Below the pieces are notes generated by a model. That model made no database searches and was not told the DNA's origin. It saw only the letters and a program-made list of their open reading frames with translations. From assembly GCA_943359525.1 (NCBI GenBank), contig CALRHV010000006.1, forward strand, positions 1 through 54,611: DNA of 54,611 nucleotides, written 5' to 3'. Of this stretch, positions 15,931-23,855 are shown piece by piece. How positions within the stretch are numbered: position 1 is the stretch's first letter; every line of letters begins with the position of its first letter. The position numbers and the translations under genes are program-made. The DNA comes from Candidatus Uhrbacteria bacterium (GTDB lineage: Bacteria > Patescibacteriota > Patescibacteriia > UBA9934).

Positions 15931-16605
15931 ATGTTCTTCCCCCTCCTGTTCCTCGCCTGCTCGGAACAGACCGAGGCCGAGGTCGCGCTCGAGATCAATG
16001 CCACTCCGACCAAAACATCTGTCGTCATCAATAACACGTCCATAGAGGCATGGCGGCCGGAAACCACGGTGCAGCTCGATTGTCCTTGGCTCTCGCAAGA
16101 ACGAGACGCCGAGGAATCCACGCTAAACTGCGGACCGACGTCGCTCGTGATGGCTGCCGCGTGCATCAACCGAACCACCCCGAGCTACGAGAACGTGATC
16201 GACCTCATCTCCTGGATGAGCGAAAACGACGAAACGTATTACGAAACCGGAGAAAACTACTCCGGGTCGTATACGAATACCGTGCAGCTCACCAACGCCG
16301 GGAATGAGTACTATAAGCTGAGTGCAGAACGGTTCTACGAAACCGTCATGCTCAACGACATGTACGACGATCTCGCGAGTGGTGTACCGGTGCTCATCGC
16401 GACATACAACCAAGGCGAGAACGCCTCGGACGTGATGGATGGCGGCGGCGGACACTTCATGCTCCTCGTGGGCATGACCTCAACGCACATCATCGTCAAT
16501 GATCCCGGCCCGTACAGCGCCGACCTCGGAGAGAGTCACGAGTACACAATCGACTCCTTCGAAGCGAACTGGCAGAATGCCGGCGTTCGCTTCCTCACAA
16601 AATAA
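15931..16605 (+). CDS. C39-like papain-fold lipoprotein
   Basis: 224 aa from ATG 15931 (MFFPLLFLACSEQ): a short lipoprotein signal with lipobox LFLAC. The catalytic domain has the C39/papain-like Cys motif LNCGPTSLVMAA and His motif GGHFMLLVGM, followed by the Asp segment VNDPG, so Cys-His-Asp appear intact. The family cleaves peptides at the cell surface. The ORF track starts 38 codons early, inside the promoter; GAGG lies 8 nt before my start. Acidic, GC3-rich. It follows a small ACGGCC/GGCC leader hairpin near 15896. Confidence 0.78.
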   Translation: MFFPLLFLACSEQTEAEVALEINATPTKTSVVINNTSIEAWRPETTVQLDCPWLSQERDAEESTLNCGPTSLVMAAACINRTTPSYENVIDLISWMSENDETYYETGENYSGSYTNTVQLTNAGNEYYKLSAERFYETVMLNDMYDDLASGVPVLIATYNQGENASDVMDGGGGHFMLLVGMTSTHIIVNDPGPYSADLGESHEYTIDSFEANWQNAGVRFLTK

Positions 16606-16614
16606 TCAATCCCC

Positions 16615-16679
16615 CACGAGGCCGAGGACATCACTCGGCCGCCCATCACTGATTGCAATATTTGTCGTCAGTGATGGGC
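16615..16679 (+). repeat. Tandem-hairpin leader, copy 2
   Basis: Hairpin A (GGCCGAG 16620-16626, CTCGGCC 16634-16640) is identical to copy 1 over 28 nt. Hairpin B is different in sequence, GCCCATCACTGA (16641-16652) with TCAGTGATGGGC (16668-16679), but again a perfect long stem. It precedes a small SD-led gene. Confidence 0.75.
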
Positions 16680-16708
16680 ATAATGCCACTTCTTCAAAGG
16701 GAGTCCCC

Positions 16709-16939
16709 GTGAATCTTCAGGAAATCATTCAACGTCTTCTCGCCGGCCACAACGTCAGCTTGCGCCGGAATTATCCCGGCGGCGTCTACAGCATCCTCCG
16801 ATATATTCCCTGGGGTCGCGATCACGACAACAAGCCCCACGGCGTACACTACGAGGTCGATACCTACATTCCCGGCATCGGCTGGGGTGGTGGGAACGCG
16901 GAGCTCACTATGGCGGAGCTTCTCGAGAACGCCGTTTGA
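16709..16939 (+). CDS. Small hypothetical protein
   Basis: 76 aa, GTG start at 16709 with AAGGGAG 5 nt upstream; the track hides it in the frame of ORF 16499. No signal peptide or membrane helix. Aromatic and Gly-rich (NYPGGVYSILRYIPWG, YIPGIGWGGG) with a short C-terminal helix. Family not recognised. Same expression style as its neighbours: tandem-hairpin leader before, GCGGCCCGG-type terminator after. Confidence 0.65.
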   Translation: MNLQEIIQRLLAGHNVSLRRNYPGGVYSILRYIPWGRDHDNKPHGVHYEVDTYIPGIGWGGGNAELTMAELLENAV

Positions 16940-16976
16940 GAAACGAAAACCAAGCAACAAGCACCCCACGACGACA

Positions 16977-17020
16977 GCGGCCCGGTTCTCCGCGAGGAGA
17001 TCCGGGCCGCGATGCGTTTT
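16977..17020 (+). terminator. Strong terminator, GCGGCCCGG class copy 2
   Basis: GCGGCCCGG/CCGGGCCGC with inner CTCC/GGAG and loop GCGA, then GATGCGTTTT. Homologous to the terminator at 14808. Confidence 0.85.
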
Positions 17021-19358
17021 AGGGAGTAGCTGGTGCGTCGGGAAGTGTTGGCGATTCTGCTGTTGGTAGCGGTTCAGGAATTGCTGTCGCCGCCGCCTTT
17101 CCCGCTTTTAACTCGTCGATTTTTTTCTGTACCGTGGTGTTTGTCGGATTCAGTTTCATGATGGTCTGAAGTTCGATAATGGCACCGTCAATATCTTTTT
17201 CTTGTTCAAGGACCGAGGCAAGATACCAATGCGCATTTGAGAAATTTGGCGAGATCGAGATAATTCGTTCAAGTTCCTGTTTCGCGACAGCATTTTTTCC
17301 CTGTCGAAGATACAAAAGCGCAAGCTGCAAACCAACACCAACGTCGCTTGGCGCAGAGCCACGAACAATTTCCATGCTCGCGATTGCTTCCGCGAGCTTC
17401 CCTTGTCGTTCCTGAACAAAGGCAAGATAGTAGCGAGCCTCTGCGTAGTCCGACTTTAAAGCGATCGCCTTCATCAGCGCATCGTTTGCGCTTTGCAATG
17501 CAGCATCCTGCGCGGCTTTTGCGTTCTTCGCTCCCTCAACGTCCGTTCCCTTCACCAACGGCGCAAGAAGATCGGCAACCGCCAAAAATCCACGAGCAGA
17601 ATCCACACGGTACCGAGGATTGTTTGGTGCAAGAATAATCGCTTGCTCGTATGAAGCCACCGCGAACTGCGCTGCATCAGCAATAAGCGGTGCAACTTCG
17701 CGATAAATGTCGCCGCGAAGCTCCCAATTTGTGACGTTTGTTGGACCAAGTTCCGTGGCACGAACTCCAGCGTTCACCGCAGCGCCAATCAGCGATTTCA
17801 CAAGATTTGGATCCGCGTGAGCATCTTGCGCAACGAGAATAACCTTCTGAAGCAACGCGCTTCCAAGATTTCGGTAATAAATGTCACTCCAGCGATTCGC
17901 TGTTGCCGCAGCATCAAGTCTTGCAATGACATCGTCAATATTTCCACCTTGTGTATCAGTCGTCACTGCCTGTGCAAACGCAATCTCCGCTCGATATCGT
18001 GAAATGGTAGAAAACGAAACCGTGAGCACAAATACCGCGCAAAGCACAAAGGCGAATGCTGCACCAAACCCCGCGCGCGGTGAGTGCTCAAACGCCAGAG
18101 TTCTCCCTGGCGAAAGCGCAGAACGGAGCATGAGCGCCGTCAATATCCAGATCATCATGACGAGTGTAAAGTTTTGCGGGTACACGAACAATGCAGCGAC
18201 CAACACCAACCACGATGCAATAATCGGAAGCATTTCGGACGGAGCCTGACGAAGATACACACGCAATGTACGAAAACCAAGAAAGAACAGCGATACAACA
18301 AACGCCAACGTTGCAAAAATACCCAACGTTGGAATCATGGTCATGATCGCCGACGACCCGCGATCAAATCGTGTGTCCCAGAATGACGACAGATTAAAAT
18401 CAGCCGAATGATACTTCGCGAAAAGCATAGAGAACGTGCCCGGCCCAGTGCCGAACGCCCAGGACCCATCTGCCCATGCACGTGTGGTGATGTCTAAAGT
18501 ACTTGATGTACTCAACGAAACTTCCGCGGGGAATGGACTGGAAAACACACTTGGTAAGAGCAGAAAAAATACTGAAGCAACGCAAAGCACCATTGGGAGA
18601 ATATATCGCCCTGGGCGAGTGAGAAGCTCAGAACGAACCGCTGCGAGAGCGAAAAGTGCAATGCTTCCTAAAAGTGCTACGCCCCAGAGCACGCCATAAT
18701 CAACTGCAAGCAATGCGATGATTGTCGTCATTGTTGTCACCGTCGTTGCGATGATCAGAAGCAACCGCTCTGAGCGACGATGCGCGGAGTCGGACACGAT
18801 CATCATGCCGCAACCCAAGATGGACATCGCAAGCATGTACACAATGAGTGCGTTTGGCGTCCCAATCAGGTTTGTTGGCAAACGTCCAAACGTTATGCCA
18901 AAAAATGCAGCCATCGCACAGAGTCCCGTAATTGCAGAACCAACAAGCGAGAAGAGAAGAATGCGATGTTGCGAACGACTGTCCAATACATGTACGCCAA
19001 CACATGTCATCCCCAACATAAGCGCAAGAGTGACGGCGCTGGTGTATTCCTGATTTGCTTGTCCAAAAAGGCTTGTATATGCCTCGGCGGACATTCCCGC
19101 CGAAACCGAAACGAGAAGAATAAACGCAAGAAACGGAAGCCAAAGCACATCGGCACGCAACACAATACGACGGGAATACAACGCCTCACCAAGCCACGCC
19201 ACACACATCAGCGCAACAATGCCAAAAAAGAATGTCTGCTTGTTGACGTCGAGAGTATCAACCGTCCAAGGTAATGCGAGGATTGGTGCGATGAGCACTC
19301 CAGCCCCGAAACATCTCCGAACAAGCGTTCGGAGCGCGCGCTCTGCGTCGAAAACCAT
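17019..19358 (-). CDS. O-antigen-ligase-like membrane protein with TPR tail
   Basis: 779 aa. About 11-12 membrane helices cover residues 15-445 (VLIAPILALPWTVDTL, TFFFGIVALMCVAWLG and others). A large loop of the Wzy/WaaL O-antigen ligase kind carries WADGSWAFGTGPGTFSMLFAKY, which holds the G-x-G-x-G/T-F signature. The C-terminal about 300 residues form TPR-like helical repeats (ARYYLAFVQERQGKLAEAIASM) and end in a Pro/Ala/Thr tail. It probably ligates or polymerises surface glycans and scaffolds partners. Last gene of the surface operon, 9 nt downstream of the giant surface protein. Confidence 0.8.
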   Translation of the reverse strand: MVFDAERALRTLVRRCFGAGVLIAPILALPWTVDTLDVNKQTFFFGIVALMCVAWLGEALYSRRIVLRADVLWLPFLAFILLVSVSAGMSAEAYTSLFGQANQEYTSAVTLALMLGMTCVGVHVLDSRSQHRILLFSLVGSAITGLCAMAAFFGITFGRLPTNLIGTPNALIVYMLAMSILGCGMMIVSDSAHRRSERLLLIIATTVTTMTTIIALLAVDYGVLWGVALLGSIALFALAAVRSELLTRPGRYILPMVLCVASVFFLLLPSVFSSPFPAEVSLSTSSTLDITTRAWADGSWAFGTGPGTFSMLFAKYHSADFNLSSFWDTRFDRGSSAIMTMIPTLGIFATLAFVVSLFFLGFRTLRVYLRQAPSEMLPIIASWLVLVAALFVYPQNFTLVMMIWILTALMLRSALSPGRTLAFEHSPRAGFGAAFAFVLCAVFVLTVSFSTISRYRAEIAFAQAVTTDTQGGNIDDVIARLDAAATANRWSDIYYRNLGSALLQKVILVAQDAHADPNLVKSLIGAAVNAGVRATELGPTNVTNWELRGDIYREVAPLIADAAQFAVASYEQAIILAPNNPRYRVDSARGFLAVADLLAPLVKGTDVEGAKNAKAAQDAALQSANDALMKAIALKSDYAEARYYLAFVQERQGKLAEAIASMEIVRGSAPSDVGVGLQLALLYLRQGKNAVAKQELERIISISPNFSNAHWYLASVLEQEKDIDGAIIELQTIMKLNPTNTTVQKKIDELKAGKAAATAIPEPLPTAESPTLPDAPATP

Positions 19359-19367
19359 AAAAATGCG

Positions 19368-22300
19368 TTACGGCGTTGTTGGCGCCGGTGCTGAGTCTGA
19401 GCCTCCAGAAGATGAGTCCGCAGTTCCCGACGATACCTCTGCGCTATTCGAAGGCTCGGAAACCGCTTCCGGCGCATCTGAAACAACAGTAGCAGATTCT
19501 GCATCAACAGAATCCGGAACATCCACAACAGCATCGGGAACAATGACTGGAGCAACAATCTCTCCTGATACTTCAGGCTCAGATGATGAGGATCCAGAAT
19601 CTGATGGCGCCGAAATGCCTGCATTCGAGTCAGGATCGATGAATACCGAAGGCGCGGCTGGAGCAACGATCATTTCCGATGCCCCTGAGATTGGCGCGTA
19701 GTCGCGGCGCGTAGCAAGAACCAACCAGTCCACAGAAATTCCGTTCGATGCTGCACCCGATTCTACGATAGAGAACCCGTCCACGGTTCGGTTCGTCACA
19801 TACAGTGCCCCGGTTGCTCCGTATGGCGTTACGAGCGCACGATAGGTTGGGTTCACATCAACAATATCAACGAACGACGGATCGATGTCGGCGAAATGGA
19901 CGTCGGCGCGACCGTTCACTAAATTCACGGTTCCAGAAATCTGCACGGTCATCTGCCGCGATGTTGCGGCGTATGTTTCAACGTCGGTGCCCTGCGCGGA
20001 ACGAACAAGCTCGATCAATCGGCCAGACGTAACAATATTTCCATCACGTTCCAAACGCCAGGCTCCACTTGCGCTGCTCATTGACCCAATCGCCAGGAGC
20101 TGACCTCCATTGAAGTTCAATATTCCTGCGGTATCAAAGTTTTCGATATCTTGAGCAAGATGAGAAATTGAATTATTTGCCGCTGGTCCTTCGGCTACAG
20201 GTGCGCCGCTGTAGTACGACACATTTACGTACGCAACGATGCTTCCCATCGACCCCGCGAATGATTCTGCAGCGTATCCAAGAATTGGTCCGGCCTCTGT
20301 GGCCTTCATTGCATAACCAGGATGTGCTGACGTAGTGAGCGGATCACCAATGTTGATCGCACCGTTTTCCGTAGAAACGAACGTTGGCACGCGGCCAGCA
20401 AGCGCAACAGGATAATTACCCGCACTATTGGAGCCGGCCAAGAATCCTGGACGCGTGGAAACGATACCGGCAATAGTTCGACTGTATGTTTCGCCCGTCG
20501 AACGCTTTACTTGCTGACTTCCATCACCGAATACCACAATTTCCCCAGGCATCAATGCGTCGGGTGAAGGGAACATTTCTGCAAAGTCGTACGATCCCGT
20601 TGCCCAACCCGAAGAGTTTGTGCGCATGAAGTCGCCACCAGATCCAGAAGAGCCGTCGTAATAAATATATTTACTGTTTTGCGCCGCACCACGATCCGAT
20701 GGATACAGCTTTCCGGCAATGGCAAGATCGCCGGCGTGGTTTACGGATGCGACTTCGGTTCCCGCGGTGTTCGTTACCGATAGACGATAATCGTTTACGG
20801 CGGTCACGACAGTGTTCAACGACATTCCCACTGTTTGTGCGGAGCCCCCAGACCACGCTGATCCGCGAAGCGACAAGGACGCAGAATCAACAGCTGTCAA
20901 CGATGCGGTCGCTGCTGTGGTTGTTGCGATCGCCAAACTTCCCGCCACCTGCGTTGCAGAACCGGTTGATGTAAGCACATCGCCTCCATACCACTGCGGC
21001 TGCACTAACACACGAATCACCCCGGTCCCTGCAGCAAGCGGCTCCAAAGCAAAACCAACAATACGCGCCGGGCCGTGAAGTTTTGCACCGTATCCACTCA
21101 TCGTCATTGATGTGGTGATTGCATCACCAACCGCGATCGCGCCTTCTCCTGCGTTCACGAACGTATCAATCTGCCCGACCATACCAATCTTGCGATAGTT
21201 CGGGTCGTTACTCATGTCATACGACGCACCACGGAAGTTATTTCCTACAAATGCAGCATTCGTTGACACAACACCCATCACATACGTTGTGTCCCCAGCG
21301 GAGCACCGATGCACCGCCTCCGACATGCTCGGATCTTGGCACACCACGTGGTATCCACCCAAACCTGCATCCGTTGTTTTGAAATACTCGGCGTAGTCTG
21401 CACCCGTTCCCACAAGCGCACCGTCGGCAAAAACCTCACCGTCACTTTCCACGCGGAACTCCGTGTCTGGCGTGCCGTCTGCGTCGGAGCGGATAATCAT
21501 CACGTTTTCGCTTCCTGACGCTTCGTTCACATCAAGCACCAACGCGTTATTGCCAGTGGCATTCGCTGAATGTGCGCTGAGCGTGTTCTGCACGATCTTC
21601 AAACCAATGCTGTTTCCTGCGCCGCTATTTGTGATACTCAATGCTGTCGCATCACTTGTTGCACTGGTGTTGAGCTGATTGAGCGTTAACACCGTTCCGT
21701 CAAAGTCTGCACCGCCGGCGGCACGCGCAAGCTTCAGCACGGTGCCCGATGTCAAACTGCTCGCCGTCATCGTCGTCGCATCTCCCGCCGCTATAGCAGA
21801 TGTGAACAGAAACTGATCTTCTCCGGTCGTATCACCGAATGATACGTTTCCGCGGTTCTCGATGTCTCCCGACACGTACAACTCACCAGATGCGTTGGCA
21901 TACGTTGGGGTGTCCGCTGTCGAGTCCGCGTCAACCTGCAACTGTGAACCAGTAAAATACCCCGAGTAGTTCGTTGTTCCACCCGACGCATCTGCAAACA
22001 ATCCATAACGATTCGTTCCTGCTGAAACCGCAAGGAATCGTCCTGCATATCCTGTGGTAATCGTTCCTGCGCTCGTCGTCACCTCACCAATGATCGCACT
22101 ACCGCTTGTAATAGTTCCTGCAGCAGATGACACAGTGCCATGCACACCGTACGCCGTCGCTACAGTTGTTGCCGCTGCACTTTGCGAATACTCCGCCTCA
22201 ATAGCAGTAAGATAGCCAAATGTCTGCAAGAGACTTGCGTTCGTTGACGTATTTGTAAGACGATTTCGACTTCCGTACCCTCGTGTTATCGTCGCCGTTG

Positions 22301-23855
22301 CGCCGCTTATTGTAAGGAGGTTGTTGTTTGCACCAACATAGTGGTCCGTATTTACCGCGTTTTCGATTGCAGAATAGGTTGTCGAGCTCCCAACACCATA
22401 CATTTGAATCGTATCCAAAGTCGATCCACTCGTTCCTGAATACGTTGAAACTGCAGAAAGTTCGGTAAGTGCATTTGAAGCAACGGTGGGTAACGTACCC
22501 AGACCCGTAAAAGAAATATTTCCACCAGAAAAATTAAAAATATCTTCATCGGTATAACTCAATGATCCCGTATCTGTTGCATCGGACGCGTAAAACGTCA
22601 GCGTTGGGTCCACAGCATCATTTGCGCCATCACCAATTCGTACAGTGTTCGCACTTTCATCAACAGAAAAAGGCGCAATAATGGATGTCGAGCCAACTGC
22701 AAAGTCATCGCCACCTGTAACATACGCAAGGCCCGACCCGTTCGGTCCAAGAGAAATATTTCCGCTACTCGATGTAATAGCGAGCGCAGCAGTCGATGAA
22801 ATACCACCACCGTTCACTGCAAGGTTGCCCGCTGTGGTAATAAGCCCCGCGCTCGAGATTGACCAATCATCGCCACCAGTCACCGTCACCAATGTTCCCG
22901 CATTCGAATTGCCGATAGCGATAGAATCCGCCGTTGTTGAGTTCGTTGCAATATTTACCGTATTCGCACCGTTTGCTGTTGATCCACCAATATTGATCGT
23001 GCTCGTGACCGCGGAATTGTTCATGTCTAATACCGTCGCAGAAGACGCCATCGTGAGCGTCGTTACGTTCGCATTCAAAAAATTGAAAGACGCAGCAGTC
23101 GACGAAAGGTCTCCGCCATTGATACTTACGTCCCCTGTAAAGAAACCATCACCTTCCCCGTCTACAATAAATTGAGCCGTTCCACTCACGGCAATGCCAA
23201 GAAGTATCTCATTTGCCGCCACAACTCCGGTTGCCGGATTAATGTACAACGACCCCTGACTCACACCGCTTCCCTGCGGCGAACCAGTGATGACAAGGTT
23301 TCCTGTGACGTCTGTAACAGGAACGATTGACGATGTTCCACCGATGGTTGATGAGCTGTAGCCGTCGAGAGTATCGGCATTCATAGCGTATGGCGCAGCA
23401 AGCATGGCCTTGCGCGGCGTAAGTGTTTCGCCGGCAACAACCACCTCAAGATACACCGACGCGTTGTCCGCAAAAACGGTTGCGGCGATAGCGGCATATG
23501 GCGTGCTCGCCGTAGTATCGCCAAGGGCTTCGGAAAAAAGTCCGGACGTCAATGTAACGGTACGAGCAACAACCGATGTACACGTCGCGGAGTTATTGGA
23601 CCATAAGCAGGTTCCAGCTGTCGCGGCGTCGTACAGCGCAAAGGAAATAGAGGCAGTGCTATCAGAAACCGGAACGCCGTTGCTATTTAACAATCGACCT
23701 TGATACATGAGTATTCTTGGTGGAGCAACAGCCGCAAATACTCGAGCAAATCCTGTGTATCCCGTTCCAACAAGTACACATGCAAACACAAAGCTCGCAA
23801 AGAATCGCTTTGCGAGTGACGAGAATCCATAAGGCGCACGAATGTCCCTCCTCAT
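19368..23855 (-). CDS. Giant secreted surface protein (1495 aa)
   Basis: N-terminal signal peptide (RFFASFVFACVLVGTGYTGFARVFA). Then a conserved-looking head IQ-type region (ILMYQGRLLNSNGVPVSDSTASI) and a very long Ser/Thr/Gly/Ala-rich beta-solenoid-like body with many short alternations (SINGGDLSSTAA, NIGGSTANGANTV). Two related modules follow near residues 830-940 and 1110-1225 (GADYAEYF..., YDFAEMFPSPDALMPGEIVVFGD) that look like duplicated tail-fibre-type domains, and an acidic Ser/Pro C-terminus. Only a few Cys. Likely a cell-surface fibre or adhesin of a CPR cell. Start overlaps the upstream stop by ATGA, so translation is coupled. Confidence 0.8.
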   Translation of the reverse strand: MRRDIRAPYGFSSLAKRFFASFVFACVLVGTGYTGFARVFAAVAPPRILMYQGRLLNSNGVPVSDSTASISFALYDAATAGTCLWSNNSATCTSVVARTVTLTSGLFSEALGDTTASTPYAAIAATVFADNASVYLEVVVAGETLTPRKAMLAAPYAMNADTLDGYSSSTIGGTSSIVPVTDVTGNLVITGSPQGSGVSQGSLYINPATGVVAANEILLGIAVSGTAQFIVDGEGDGFFTGDVSINGGDLSSTAASFNFLNANVTTLTMASSATVLDMNNSAVTSTINIGGSTANGANTVNIATNSTTADSIAIGNSNAGTLVTVTGGDDWSISSAGLITTAGNLAVNGGGISSTAALAITSSSGNISLGPNGSGLAYVTGGDDFAVGSTSIIAPFSVDESANTVRIGDGANDAVDPTLTFYASDATDTGSLSYTDEDIFNFSGGNISFTGLGTLPTVASNALTELSAVSTYSGTSGSTLDTIQMYGVGSSTTYSAIENAVNTDHYVGANNNLLTISGATATITRGYGSRNRLTNTSTNASLLQTFGYLTAIEAEYSQSAAATTVATAYGVHGTVSSAAGTITSGSAIIGEVTTSAGTITTGYAGRFLAVSAGTNRYGLFADASGGTTNYSGYFTGSQLQVDADSTADTPTYANASGELYVSGDIENRGNVSFGDTTGEDQFLFTSAIAAGDATTMTASSLTSGTVLKLARAAGGADFDGTVLTLNQLNTSATSDATALSITNSGAGNSIGLKIVQNTLSAHSANATGNNALVLDVNEASGSENVMIIRSDADGTPDTEFRVESDGEVFADGALVGTGADYAEYFKTTDAGLGGYHVVCQDPSMSEAVHRCSAGDTTYVMGVVSTNAAFVGNNFRGASYDMSNDPNYRKIGMVGQIDTFVNAGEGAIAVGDAITTSMTMSGYGAKLHGPARIVGFALEPLAAGTGVIRVLVQPQWYGGDVLTSTGSATQVAGSLAIATTTAATASLTAVDSASLSLRGSAWSGGSAQTVGMSLNTVVTAVNDYRLSVTNTAGTEVASVNHAGDLAIAGKLYPSDRGAAQNSKYIYYDGSSGSGGDFMRTNSSGWATGSYDFAEMFPSPDALMPGEIVVFGDGSQQVKRSTGETYSRTIAGIVSTRPGFLAGSNSAGNYPVALAGRVPTFVSTENGAINIGDPLTTSAHPGYAMKATEAGPILGYAAESFAGSMGSIVAYVNVSYYSGAPVAEGPAANNSISHLAQDIENFDTAGILNFNGGQLLAIGSMSSASGAWRLERDGNIVTSGRLIELVRSAQGTDVETYAATSRQMTVQISGTVNLVNGRADVHFADIDPSFVDIVDVNPTYRALVTPYGATGALYVTNRTVDGFSIVESGAASNGISVDWLVLATRRDYAPISGASEMIVAPAAPSVFIDPDSNAGISAPSDSGSSSSEPEVSGEIVAPVIVPDAVVDVPDSVDAESATVVSDAPEAVSEPSNSAEVSSGTADSSSGGSDSAPAPTTP

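Noticed and set aside
19368-23855. Frame-shifted pair of genes in the giant ORF
   Set aside because: The frame is open throughout, with one signal peptide and consistent composition.
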